Source of the DNA: Centroberyx gerrardi
Lineage: Eukaryota; Chordata; Actinopteri; Beryciformes; Berycidae
Reading direction: 5' to 3'
Assembly (NCBI RefSeq): GCF_048128805.1
Contig: NC_136016.1
Span: forward strand, 18,663,176-18,727,175
DNA length: 64,000 bases
A program made the translations under genes and the position numbers. Positions 27,522-39,646 of the stretch are shown here, in pieces (within the stretch, counting starts at the first letter, position 1; every line of letters begins with the position of its first letter). Under the pieces are notes generated by a model. It had not been told where the DNA came from. It saw nothing but the letters and a program-made list of their open reading frames with translations, and ran no database searches.

Positions 27522-30500
27522 GTGAGTCGATTCAGTTTAAAATGAGCTGTTATAAGGTGATAGGTTTACCATAATAAAGCCAAATTCAACAGGATTTCAG
27601 CTCCTTTTCCAGACTTGGACAGTTTTTTTTTAAATAAAACAAACCACCCTATAAATCTTCAGCGTTAGAAATCAACATTATGCCAGAGTTCAAATAAGTC
27701 TACAATATACAAATAAGTCTACAGTTAATTTAACACTTTTGGATAGTTTTGAACAGCTGCTCCAGAGCCATATCAGCTCTATGAGTGGACAAGCAACTCT
27801 CCAATCAACTCCAAATAATTGTCACTGAAAAATCAACACTTACAATCACTGGAAAATGTGCTGTGTATGTGACTTTTACGCTGATTACAGCCACAATTCA
27901 GCATCATGACGGAGATTTTCAAGCTCGGACCGAATCCAGGTCTTCTAAAGTTTTATTTTATTTTGATATTCTTTATTGAAATCCTCTTGCCACCCTCCGG
28001 TTGGGGTGCGGGGTCTGCCAGCTGTAGTGCTGCACCCTGGATCAGGTAGGGATGAAATGCCTGGCTCAAGGACACTCGGGCAGCTCTGGCCTCATGGTGT
28101 ATGGAGCCTCAGTGACCAGGAGGCCAGCTGCCACCTTACAAAGAAGTCCAACTTTTCAGATGCTGGTCAAGAGTTCACTTGTTGTTTGGCAAGCCAGGAA
28201 GCACACTTAGGTCATTATTCTTACGTTACCACGCATTGTTGAGCTTATTATGAGAAATAATGAGGCTGAGGAGAGGAGCCTGGTTTTCCTCAAGCTGAAG
28301 GATGAAGTTCAGACCAGAGAGAAGCCTGTAATGGTTCCCTTGTGACCCCAGACTGTGTTGCCCTAATAGAGGCAAGCTGGAACATCAGACAAACAAGGCT
28401 CTCTGTTTTTCAGACTAGTTGTAGGCAATAATCCTAATCATTTCCCTTTGTTCCCAACCATGTGAACACCATGGCCAACAGCACCAACAGCATCACGTAT
28501 TCTAAATAAAATAAAAAATCGAACTGTATTCCATTACGTTACCTAAAAACATAATGTATTCTTATTACAGAGACTTGTGAAAAATTTGAGGATTACTTCT
28601 AGGAATACTTAAAGTTAAAGTGAGAAAATAAATAGCATGTCTACGTCTTTATAAAACTAGAGTTTTTTATGCAAACCTGAAATAAATCTACTGAATACTG
28701 TAATTTTTCACTTTTTCTTATCTGTACTGGTACCGTTGTACCTCTAATCAGAATACATGACTGAGTTTGGGCAATCCCCTGGATTACGTTACTGATTACA
28801 GTTTTGATGAAGTAACTAGTAACTGTAATGGAATAAACCAAAAAAAAACAACTCTGCAGAACATACTCTTGATAGCAAGGTAGGCTACTGTATAATGAAG
28901 TGTAGTGCAGAACCAGATATCTATGTACTGTATATACTGCGCATATTAACAGCAGTAACTCTGGATCAGATGAAAACACTATTATCCCATGATATTGTAT
29001 GGTTTCTTTATTTAATATGTGGCACATTTGCCTACGTACATGCATGTAAGAACACAATAAATGCATCCTGTTGTTACAGTGAAGAAACAAGTAGGTGTGC
29101 AGTTTCCCCTGTGATGGCAGCTGAATATAGTCTCACATTAACCCTCCTGGACTATCATTAAAGGGGCTGGATCTGTCGCTGCACTACATGGGCTCAGTGG
29201 CACAGAGTTCAGCCCCTTCACGCCTCACACAAAGCCAGGCTCACTCTTCAATGGCCAGGCATCGATTTCAGTAAAGAGAGTTTAAAAGAGAAACTTGGAG
29301 GAGCCGATTACACTTGCCTTGCTGGGCACTGGACTGAAAATCCCTCTTTTCTCTGAGATAATTGCTCAGTTGATATGTGATTGGACTCCACAGAGATTGA
29401 ACAGAGAAACATTATTGATAAAGACTCAATGGGGTGTGTACAGCCAAGTTGCCTTGTTCACAGCTTGATGATTCTTGAAAAAGATGCTTGAACCAGGGGC
29501 AAGGGTTGGAAATTAGCTTAGAAACCCTGTATGCCATGTAACATAACAATAAATTTGTATCATCCCTGACAAATAAATGACTAAATAAAATAAAATAAAT
29601 GTCCTATAGTTGAAATTCATAGCGAGCTGATGGTGTCGCCTCAGAGCAACAGAGGGTGACATGACATGATTGTAGAAGTGCTGACTAAGAAAGACTGGGA
29701 GGGGTCTCATACATGAAATCTACAGATAATCTACAGATGTTTGGTTCCTGCCATTACATACTGGCGTTCTGATTTTCTGCAGGTATGGGAAGAGGTCGAC
29801 CCCCGAGCAGGCGGTGGCCTGGCTGCTGTTTGGGGGCGATTCAGACCGGGACGCTGAACCACGGTGAGAGGAGCAGGAGGTGACACTGACATGTCTGGGG
29901 GTCGATCCATATGGGTTTTAGTGCCAATACTGATGTTTCCAGACTGAAGCTGCTGATATTTTGTGCCGATATCCAGTATCTTTAAATTTGACTATTTTCA
30001 GGCCAAAAATTGTTAAGCGTTACACACAGAATTCTATTCTTTTCAGGGTGGAAAAGCCTCTGAAACAACATTAAGACCATCGTGGGACACTAAAACTCTC
30101 CAGTGAAAAACCAGACTAATTAAATTTTTTAGGTGCGTTCGCAGCTCCTTAAGGGAGAAGTGACCCACTGCATCTATTCAATGGCAGGGGGAACTCTGGG
30201 ATACATTTGGCCTTTAAATGAAATTAATTTACAAAAAATATAATTGAAATTAAATGAATAAATAAACTGAGCAAAGAAAATAAAATGCCATTGCAGGTCT
30301 CACTGTTTTTCTGTAGCTGTGACAGCAGTGACTGGCCAATATCTCATATTAATAAAAGGACAATATCATATATAGGTCTAATCATCAATGTGTCTATTGC
30401 CTGACTAACACTGTTGTTGCTGTTGCTCTTCTTCACCCTATTAGTCTCTATTGATTAGCATTTTATCCGAGTGTGGGCTTACACAGTTTATTTGTCATCT

Positions 30501-30654
30501 CACCACAGCATTCTCTGACATTTGAGCTGGTAATCTGTCAGAGTCAGAGCCTGCACAGCACTGACTGCAAATTAAGATGTCACATATATGACAGTCTATT
30601 AATCAAGCTGCTTTTTGTTTTCTTCGCAGCTCGGAGTATAGTGACCAGTGGTAA
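27334..30654 (+). CDS. pyy: peptide YY precursor (NPY family), complete
   Basis: Secreted 36-residue amidated hormone/neuropeptide acting on NPY-type GPCRs. Coding exons 27334-27521, 29783-29863 and 30630-30654 join in frame to 97 residues and stop. Residues 1-28 are a signal peptide (hydrophobic core [12 protein letters not shown], cleavage after ADA). The mature peptide starts [20 protein letters not shown] and ends [12 protein letters not shown], followed by GKR, the amidation and dibasic cleavage signal. The tail ends SEYSDQW, like the PYY (not NPY) C-flanking peptide. The intron inside the penultimate Arg codon is the conserved NPY-family position. Trp17, His21 and Val28 of the mature peptide differ from the well-conserved teleost PYYa, so this is more likely the pyyb/PY-type paralogue (from memory). 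The mpp2 neighbour fits PYY synteny. Confidence 0.93.
27522..29782 (+). other. pyy intron between coding exons 1 and 2
   Basis: 2.26 kb. Bases 27970-28140 (with CCTGGCTCAAGGACACTCGG) and 28495-28840 (repeated CGTTAC/GTAACT words around GTAACTAGTAACTGTAATGG) resemble common fish dispersed repeats. Nothing else recognised. Confidence 0.45.
29783..29863 (+). CDS. pyy: pyy exon 3: amidation site and C-flanking peptide
   Basis: Acceptor TTTTCTGCAG ends at 29782, donor GTGAGA at 29864. Encodes (R)[18 protein letters not shown] and an acidic stretch. GKR supplies the amide nitrogen and the cleavage site. Confidence 0.92.
29900..30380 (+). repeat. unnamed ~450-bp dispersed repeat, copy B
   Basis: Lies in the last pyy intron, same orientation as copies A and C. 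Shares AGGGTGGAAAAGCCTCTGAA, ATTAAGACC, CTCTCCA-TGAAA, CCAGACTAAT and GGGGGAACTCTGGGATACAT-type blocks with copy C. No ORF. Confidence 0.72.
30630..30654 (+). CDS. pyy: pyy exon 4: last eight residues
   Basis: Acceptor TTTCTTCGCAG ends at 30629. Encodes (R)SEYSDQW and stop TAA at 30652-30654. The S-E-x-x-D-x-W ending is characteristic of PYY precursors. Confidence 0.88.
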
Positions 30655-30707
30655 CTGACTCCAGTGTGACCCCCCCCGCCCCCCCATCCTCTGATCGACC
30701 AACCATC

Positions 30708-30713
30708 AATAAA
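30708..30713 (+). terminator. pyy poly(A) signal
   Basis: AATAAA 54 bases after the stop. A second AATAAA is at 30900-30905, past the (TC)n tract. Confidence 0.65.
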
Positions 30714-30789
30714 ACACTGAGATGCTCAAGAGACAACCTGCACTGGACTGTGTGGCTCTCCGTATTTGATTATTGTTGTGCATGCAAAT

Positions 30790-30792
<3 letters not shown>

Positions 30793-30822
<30 letters not shown>
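30793..30822. repeat. (TC)n microsatellite
   Basis: Fifteen TC units in the pyy 3' flank or distal 3' UTR. Confidence 0.95.
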
Positions 30823-30824
<2 letters not shown>

Positions 30825-30905
30825 CTGCTTACTGTCAATATTTCTGTTTGTTCTTTTGCCAAAAATGTAAATAATTTGTATCAAAACCAATCACTTTAGA
30901 ATAAA

Positions 30906-33900
30906 GAATTGAACAGACATACATGCTTTGGTAGGTCTTATTCTTTCCTCCCTCGTGCATGAAGCCAAATGCACCTGCTCTTGTCGCCACTAGATGACGC
31001 TCTATCATTAGGAAACGGACATTTTCAAGTTTCTCTACCTTATTGCTTCTCTTGTACGGGTTTATATCGACGGCTGTAGATACAACTTCACACAGATCTG
31101 CCAAACCACGACGTGTCTGTCATCACAAACCCTGCCTTGACATCCTGTAGGAGGGAGATGAGTGTGTATACAGCGGCCCTAATTGGCTTTTAATCAATGG
31201 CGCCGTTTGTAAGTGCACATGAATCATTTGAGGTAAGGTCTAGTTAAAGATAGCAGTTTGTGTGGGTTGCTCTAGGCTTTAGTGTTGTGAAAGTGCCTGC
31301 ATAGATTAAACAAGACCTGCTTCTTGGCTCTACAAACTGCGAGTCGACCGACCGGTGGAGACAACAAACCTCCGGCTGCGTCTCGGATCGAAGAAACGGC
31401 CGAAGAAAGGTGACCAGGCAGGTGAGCTCTTCAACCCTTTCGATGATTTTCAAGGAGGAAACGTATTTTACTGGGCAGCATCACCGCCGTTTTCATGTAG
31501 GAGCCTTTTCCAGAGCTCGTGTACGGCGTGGCTTCTGTTATACGCAGCCTCTTGTTATTTCATATGAATGTCTCCTGTTAAACTCCTGAAGAAATGAAGC
31601 CCCATCACTCCTATAAATGACATTAAAACCTACTTATTGTCCGACCTCGTGCGTCTTATCCTTTCCCTTTTTCCAATTTTAACGCACGTTCAGGCTCATT
31701 TTAACGCCGGAGAGCCACATATGACCTCAACCGTGCGCTCGTGCACCTTATTGCTGCCTTAATGAAATCCAGGTAGATAGGCATCATGTCATTATGTGTT
31801 ATTACTTTGTTCAGTATTGTCTTTAGGCTGCTTTGCTCTTACACAGCGGCTACAGCGTTTGTAAAGCACAGCTGATGAAACGTATCAGTCATTTGTAACT
31901 CCGGGTTTCTGAATACTTCGTCTGGGTGCTGGAAATGAATTTTAAATGGTGATGTTGATAACAAGGACTGTATGGACGTCATGCACCTGTTCATGGCCAT
32001 TGCGCATGCGCACACATTCTTGGGACGTACACAGATGTTTCAGTGATGTGGACCAATTGAACGGCAGGTACGCTGCTGTGCTGTGTGACATGTAGGCTAG
32101 ACTAACGTTAATTACACAGAGGACGGACCCTTTACCAAATGCTGAGAATCATTTCTGAAAAATGAAATGTTTAAGATATTCAAGTTTTTGAATCACTGTA
32201 TTCCGTCAATAAATGTGCCAAATTTTGGACAGAGTGAAGGATTAAAGTTGAAAATTGATTTATGCAATTATTTAGGGAGGGAAATTATCCAAAATGGTTT
32301 TAAGTAGTGTAGCCAATGCTTTTTTAGAATATAAATTGAAAGAGTTGTAGCCCATTCTGTTTCCTACAATCTTATCTATACAAGACACACAATTCTTGCC
32401 ATACTTAATGGTTGTTATCAGTATGTTTTGTAAGGTTTTCCTATATTGTCGCCTGAAAATTGTCCCAAGGCTGGATAAAGAGAAATACAATTATGACCCC
32501 TGGACTTGTAATGATGTTGATATCCTTGAATATCCATCATTTGAACCTTTATTTTTGCTCTTTATGTAAAAAAGTGGTTTAACGATTGTCTCAATTAAAG
32601 AAAACAACTTTTTAATTTGATTAATACTCTCAATACTGACTATATTCTGGTCAGTTTTGTTGAATCATCCATGATATTGTCTGTTCTGACTCTCACACTT
32701 TATGGATATTGTATCACACTAGAGGGAATATTGAAAGAGCCCTACCAGCAAGAAGAACATATTGTATTTCCAATAGTAATAGAGATGGGTTTTGTGACTG
32801 GATGGGCAGTCTATAGCTGCAGAGCGATGTTTACAGATGAGGTTTGCATACGGTGCTCTTGGTGCTCCTGAGGTTTCTTGGAAAAGGGAGCCGGATGGAA
32901 AGGCCTTGAGCAGTTTTCAAAATGTCCCCAAGTCATGCCAGTTTCCCTTTAATAAGGCATTAGTTTCCACGTCATATATTACAATATCATGACTTCAGTT
33001 TAAATGCAAATTTGTGTAATAACACACAGCCTTAGACCTCACAAAGAAGTGATTTCCAAGTGGACATTTGAGGCCAACTGTGTCTGTATAATATGAAATA
33101 TGTTGTTGGTTCAGAAAAAATTAGGATTCTTTGCGAGATCATGTCCTAGACAACACCGCATCCATGAATAATAATGGAGCCGTAAATGAAAATGTTATTC
33201 AAAGGGTAATTTTGGGGGATTTTCAACAGTTGTCAAAGACTGCATTCTCTAGATAGAGTTTTATCTAGTTCATTCTGATCATTTCTCTCAGGCAAAAGAG
33301 GTGATTACTCTGCTACACAAAGGTTGTGATATAGCCCAGGGAGTGATATTATGTTGTTTTGAAGCAGTCTTTTGAAATTAAAGTTCTTATCACGATAAGC
33401 ATTTACTTCCAAACCCCCCCCCCCCATACTTTACAGTCACTTATAGATAAGAGCTTGAAAATCCCACTGATGGATTTCCACATCAAACCGCAGTCAGCCA
33501 GGTCTCATTTCAGAGAGCTTTTTACCGGGATTAAAGGAACTTCAGCCTTCTTATTGGTCTCTGTTTTGGAAGTGGGAGCTTTAACATAAATTTTCCCGCT
33601 TTTGACAGCTTTGGGAATTGGCTAAACGATCAGCAGGCCTGGTTCTACCTTGACAGAAACCTTGCCTAAGCGCTCCTTTAACGGTTTAAGAGCTGCGCTT
33701 GAAGTAAGGAGTCTTTAGACTTTGAAAATGTGCCCTTCACTCCACATTCTTGGAGGCAGATGAATAGATTTTGTAGTATATAAGACATTAAATTGGATGA
33801 AAGCACAGCAAATTGGGCAGCATGGATGTGTAGACAACGTGACCAAGTGCATGTGTGAGACTTGACAGTACATTAATACTAATCCTCTGACGTCTGGCCC

Positions 33901-34442
33901 AAATTCAAGATCCAGATCTTATTTACAGAAAAGGACAGTTGAGATCACAGTATTTTGATGTCATATATACATTTAATAAGACCTAAGACTGTGACACTGT
34001 TCAGTTTTACAGTTTTACTCCACAGCTTTCTGTTTTGAGGCTTGAGAGAAAGGCAGGCTGTGTAGCGCTCTGCTAAGGACGCAGAGCTTCTTTTTGCTCT
34101 GATTTCTCCGCGGACTGAGTTAATTACTGTGTGAAACAGGAATTGTAATGGGCTGTCGTTGGCAGAGAGAGAGAGAGAGAGAGAGAGAGGCTCTAGAGGT
34201 ATCGGGCCCCGTCCACTGTTGTTTCCACGGCGAGTCAACATGGAGATTAATCGGCAGTGGCGCACATAGCCTCAGCATCTCCCCCCCCCCCCCCCCCCCC
34301 CCCAGCCCCTGTGGTCTCATTCATAAACATGACTTGCCCACTTACTCACACACCTGCCACCTCATCCCCTTTCGACACGACTCTGCATATACACAGGCCG
34401 TTACCGTAGTGACTGCTCCATCCCCTCTCCTCTATCTCTGTG
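30906..34442. other. pyy-mpp2 intergenic, proximal part
   Basis: No gene recognised. AT-rich, with a poly-C run at about 33413-33425 and (GA)n at about 34163-34190 followed by a 23-base C run (34281-34303). ORFs in this stretch are short and unlike known proteins. Confidence 0.5.
34281..34303. repeat. poly-C / poly-G tract
   Basis: Twenty-three consecutive C on the + strand. Similar long C runs occur at 39085-39104 and 42779-42802. G-tracts on the minus strand could form quadruplexes, and the lengths are prone to sequencing error. Confidence 0.9.
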
Positions 34443-35015
34443 TAGGTTTGGAACGATGTGAGTTTTTCAAAGGCGATGACGGTATACCGATACTTTTGCA
34501 TTGAAAGTGCCGATAGCTGCTGTTTTTGACGATATTTATCAATCTATGTATCTTTAAACTTGACAATTTTCATGCCAAAAAATGACAAGTTTTCAGTGTT
34601 TTCCCTCAGAATATTTGATCCTCGTCAGGCTGGAAGAGCCTCTGAAACAGCATTTAGACCTTCATGGGATGCTAAAGCTCTCCACTGAAACCCAGACTAA
34701 TGAAATTCTTTTAGAGTAAGCAGCTCCCTAAGGCAGCGTGACCCACCGCACCTAATCAATGGCAGGGGAAACTCTGGGATCCTTCACTGACTTTAAATGG
34801 AGAATTAATTTACCAAAAACATTATTGAGCAATTAAATGAATAAAAAAAAATGGGCAAAGGAAATTTGATTGCCGGTTTTTTATTAATTTAGCTGTGGTG
34901 GAAGGAGGGAGGAAGCTTTTATCAGCAGTGGACGACAATGACTTGCTGATATTTAATAAAAGCACAATATTAGCCAGAAACATTGGCAAAGCCATATATC
35001 AGTCTGGCCCTAATG
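34443..35015 (+). repeat. unnamed dispersed repeat, copy C (longest)
   Basis: The most complete of three copies. Its left end TAGGTTTGGAACGAT and right end ATCAGTCTGGCCCTA form a weak inverted repeat (TAGG-x5-GA-x-x-GAT), suggesting a non-autonomous DNA transposon. The interior matches copies A and B over several hundred bases. No ORF. Confidence 0.7.
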
Positions 35016-36015
35016 GCGGGGATTGGCTGGGTAATATTCTGGCCTTGGCCCCCGGAGTTTCTCTCAAGAGAGATTTGGGTGACATTGAAGCAGCGGCTAC
35101 ATTTATCCCTCTTATTCCGTCATGCCGACTCCCTCTGAAAATATGACAAAGGGAGCGGGGAGCTTGAATGAATTACAGGCAGGGTGGTGATGGTGAACGC
35201 TCCCCTGGGTGGCTCACAGCTCTCTGCCGGAGTCCTTTAGCCTCTCGGTGGTATGTACACTGCATTCAATTTTAATTACACTGATTATAATTCACATCAG
35301 CTGAGGGAGGCAGAGGACTAGCATCCCTAACTTGATCAGGATTTATTAATAGATGTGTAGCTTTTAAGGGAAATCTAGTGATGATGGTAAATCTTACACC
35401 ATCTAAAATCCATTTTTTAACAAAGATGGCTCTTTAGTTATAGTACAGAATACAGAAAAAGGTATGCATTGAAAAAAGTAAAAACAGTAATAAATACAGG
35501 GCAGATGATCGTTGATGAACTTAAAAAAATCCTCATTTCCCGCAGTCGGAGGCTCTTTAAGTAGCTCAGGTGGCTGAGGTGGCTAATGTCCCCAGGTTGT
35601 TAGTTGACAGTTAATCATTGACAATCTGTTTTTTCAAGGCGAGTTCAGATAAAGTCTCACTGTAACCTTTAGGTCTGAACCAGGGAAAGAGACCTTAAAT
35701 GTTCTTTTGCAGGCTGTCTCATCTGGCTGCCAGGTAGTAGCACCTTGTGTGTATCAATATGCATGAGGGGAGTATGACACAGCTTTATTTTTACATTCAT
35801 TCTGCCGTGCTGCACAGAACGGGTTCAGACTGCTCTTGAATTCGTCCCCTCCTTCAGAAGACCTCCACACTCTGTTTTGATGTGGGCCTTGATGTGGCCC
35901 AGAAGGCTGCGTTCAAATGAATTGCTTCAATTTTGTTTTGGAGGGAGTTTAGTTTGGAGGTTAGTTCGACAACAGTGAAGCCGAAACATATCAGTGCCTT
36001 CGTTTCAAGGCACCT

Positions 36016-37151
36016 GGGGCCAGATTCACAAAGTGCTCTTAAGACAGATCGCAAGAAGTTCCCTAAGAAGACATTTTAGGAAGTTGTTAAGAAGGCTCTT
36101 CAGTGCAATTCCCCAATATTTTATTAAAGGATAATTCACATCAATAATTAGTTTCAACCTGGGGTTTATTTTCCTAGTTTTTGCCATCATTATGATTGAT
36201 TGTGATCAGACTTTCCTCACTTACTTCACTGTAGAGCTTTATGTACCTCCAGTTCACCAGTAGAGCTGCTCTCCAATACACACAAAGGGCCGACATAATA
36301 CAGTGGAACCCATAAAGTGATTTAAACATGTTCTGTCAACACAGTAACACCCACACTGCAGTTACACGTCTTTAAATAGCTGTGATTTAACAGTTCAACA
36401 TTTCAGTTATAATAATCCCTTTGATAATTTGTTAGTGTGGCTCACACACTTCCTTGTTTAACAGAACAGGCTTTTGTTGCTTCAGCTTGAGAGCTTCTTT
36501 ATATGTTTGACTCGTTGGTTCAAGTCATTTATATTTATGAATTCAAAATCAACCATAAATGAGCTACAGCTGATATCGTCACTTTTCGTAGTTGATTGTA
36601 TTAGTGTGAATATAACTGATAATTGGACTGCCGACATCGGTGGATTCCCTGTTTACCGCTTGTGTTGACTCTCTTCCACAATTCCTGACTCCTGACTGAT
36701 ATGACATGAATGCAGCATCAAGCACTTGAACGGTCCACTTGCCAACAGGGTCAGCTGATGCAAGCTAACGACTAGTTAGCTAAGCTTAACAATAAAATGT
36801 TAAGCTTAAACTGTGAGATACAGTAAGTAAAACTAGTATGTAAAACTCTCATATACCTACTTAATTGTCTAAAGTGTGTGTTTAAATGAATGAATTTAGA
36901 GGCTTTCCTTCTCACTGCAACAAATTTAAGTGGAAGGTTTTCTTAAAATTAGGAAATAATTTAAGAACAAATTTGAGAACTTTACTTTCAAGAATCCCAT
37001 CATTCAGAAGTTTTTTTTTAGCAAGCAAAAGAAGAATAAAGTTTTTGGTGAATATCAACGTCTTCACTTATTTTCTGAAGACTAAAGTTACATAAAAGAT
37101 AGCACTTAAGATGTTTTTTTTCTTCCTAAGTAGGTTTTGTAAATCTGGCCC
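36016..37151. mobile_element. DNA-transposon-like element with GGGCCAGATT inverted ends
   Basis: The left end GGGGCCAGATTCACAAAG and right end TTTGTAAATCTGGCCC are inverted copies, with CTTAAG words just inside both. The interior (about 1.1 kb) has no transposase ORF. No target duplication was evident. Non-autonomous element; family uncertain. Confidence 0.6.
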
Positions 37152-37799
37152 TTGGTTTTGTTCTTCAATCCATTTCATTGAAGTACTCCCTGGCAAAACT
37201 CTTCTGCGGGATTTGTGAAGCTGTATAAAGTGATCCGGCCCAGCTGTGAAGTTGATTCAAGTGCTGCGCTCGGGCCGCTTGAACGAAACACGACCCGACT
37301 GAAATCGGGTTCATCAAGCAGCGGGACAGGAGACGTTGCTGGAGTGATTTCTCAGCCATTAATTAAAGGCTTTCATTGTACACCTCAGATCAGGCTCTAA
37401 AACCACCTGTCAAGGCCAACGTTTTCAGCTGGTGAGTTTGGCTGCCTGTTGTTGTAATGCAATACTCTGCTTTTTCAATTAATTCACAACTACAGTATAT
37501 CATACTGAGCAAATCTGTTGCTTGGAAACAGAGCTACCGTGTATTTAAGTGTACTACAAACCTTTTAATATAGCCAAATTTGGCTCAATTCCCCTCCAAC
37601 TTATTATTATTTTACGCATTTTTCCTTGTTGCCATGGCAAAGCGCTGGGAAAAAAAAGGAAAGGGCTGCACATGGTTGTCTTGGATACGACCGTTTTCCC
37701 TGGTAAAGTAATGAGAGGAGCTGAACCTGTGGGAGCGCAGGGTTATTTTTAGGCCTGACGCCAGCCTGCATGTGTGGATTAAGACTTGTTTGGTTGTTG

Positions 37800-37846
37800 G
37801 TGTGTGTGTGTGTGTGCGCGTGCGTGTGTGTGTGTGTGTGTGTGTG
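37800..37846. repeat. (TG)n/(CG) interrupted microsatellite
   Basis: TG units interrupted by GCGCGTGCG in the middle. Alternating purine-pyrimidine throughout, so a Z-DNA-prone tract. Confidence 0.9.
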
Positions 37847-38630
37847 AGCATGTTTACAGGTTTTGGTGCAGCTTCACTGTGGGAACAGCTCAAGGCGCTT
37901 TATACTTGGCATACAAACACCTGGGTCACCACACACAAGTCACTGCTGTAGGCCAAGATGTGCTGAAAGATGGCTAAAAAAAAAACGGGATGCAGGCCAC
38001 TCAGCTTTATTTGCAGTTTTCACAATATGCTCTAATGTATGTCAGCACCACATAAAAGGAAACAAACACTTCCCACTGCTATTACTACAGGGGTTTCCTG
38101 GCTTTTAGAGAGGTTTGGGTGATGAAGTGTTTTACAGTATGGGTTCCATGTGTGGGTGGGGGGGTGGAGACTCTCTAAGCACAACAAGCAACAAGAGCAA
38201 AGATAAAGCAATTTGAACCAAAAAAAAAAAATCCCTTCTATCTCTCGCCTTCGTCTTCCATTTCATTTCCTTCCACTTCTTTCTTCCATGATTGCATGTT
38301 CTATAGCCACGGGAATTTTGTCCTATTGACCTTTGCACTCATTATTATTGGTTGCATGACATTTTGGTGATCTAGAAATTTAAGCTTATCATGCTGTTGC
38401 ACTCACTTAAACTGTAGTACACTGAAATATGTACGTAAACACATACACACACACACACACACACACACGCTCATACACTTACAGCAGCCCTGTGTTGCCG
38501 GAGCCTCCGTCTCCCATCTTTCTGTCTGTGTTGAAGGGTGAAGGCAGCTCTACAGCACAGCTGCCATTACATCACATTCACAGACCTGCTATCATCTCCA
38601 CACTGTCAACCAATTAAAACGAGAGGCCAG

Positions 38631-38633
<3 letters not shown>

Positions 38634-38669
<36 letters not shown>

Positions 38670-38692
38670 TGTGTGTGTGTGTGTGTGTGTGT
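38634..38692. repeat. (TG)n microsatellite
   Basis: About 29 TG units with one GAGTG interruption. An (AC)n tract lies 170 bases upstream at about 38446-38468. Confidence 0.93.
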
Positions 38693-39084
38693 ATGTGTTA
38701 GTGTGACTAATGGAGACAGAGGGAAATCAGTCAGAGAGCGAGACAGTTCAGATACAGCAGATATTATTGCAGAAACTGACCCACAAGTTTCACACCTGCT
38801 GGGCGTTTGCCATCTGCAGCGAAGGAGTTATTACACAAATATCCATTGCAGCCACAATTAAGGATCACTTATTTACATTTACTTCAATATTATATATTAG
38901 TGTATTCAATATTAGTATAATTATTATTAATAACAAACATACTACCTAGCTAATCCTGGATTGGAGAGCTTGATTACTTGTTGGAAGTCATAGTAGGCAT
39001 CCAGGTTTTCTTGATTTACTCCATCAGTAAGATAAGAACAAGAACAAAGGAGAATGAAATGACGTAGTGAGAGAGCAGAGCAGA

Positions 39085-39131
39085 CCCCCCCCCCCCCCCC
39101 CCCCGCCCTCCTCTGCCCCCCCCCAACCCCC
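39085..39131. repeat. C-rich low-complexity tract
   Basis: Twenty C in a row, then further C runs up to CCCCCCCCCAACCCCCC. Confidence 0.9.
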
Positions 39132-39602
39132 CGCTGTGTTAGCCCAGCACCAGCGTGGCTAAGGCTCTGCCGCAATCGGCTTTGACTTCTTAGCTGCCAT
39201 GTGTTGCCTGCATGCTTTTAACAAGCTCTCTCATTTCCCAGTGCAAACACTGGATGCCGTGGATAAGCCGGGGGACTGGTATGCGGTATTAAGGACCTGA
39301 TCCGCATAGATCAGAGTTGTACAAAGCTCCGGGCCCTTCGGAGTCTAAGACTGTGTGCTTCGGTGCCACACTAGTAGCTGCATTTACAGCTGTTTGACGA
39401 GTAAACATGGCTTTTGAAATGTCGATCTCTAATCATAGCGCCCCCATCAGGCCAATCAGTGTTTTTTTGAAACGCCAGACCACAGTGTGAAGATGCATCA
39501 TCCCTCCAAGTTTCATCAAAATCAGACCAGTGGTGTCTGACACACACATACTGTATACACCCATACACATTAATGAAGCTGAAATAGATTTTTTATGCTT
39601 AG

Positions 39603-39603
<1 letters not shown>

Positions 39604-39645
<42 letters not shown>
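39604..39645. repeat. (AC)n microsatellite
   Basis: About 21 AC units. The flanking segment 39440-39540 (CATCCCTCCAAGTTTCATCA) resembles a common fish dispersed repeat. Confidence 0.93.

Positions 39646-39646
<1 letters not shown>

Noticed and set aside
34148..34504. 118-codon ORF with Arg-Glu and Pro runs
   Set aside because: It is a translation of (GA)n and poly-C simple repeats.
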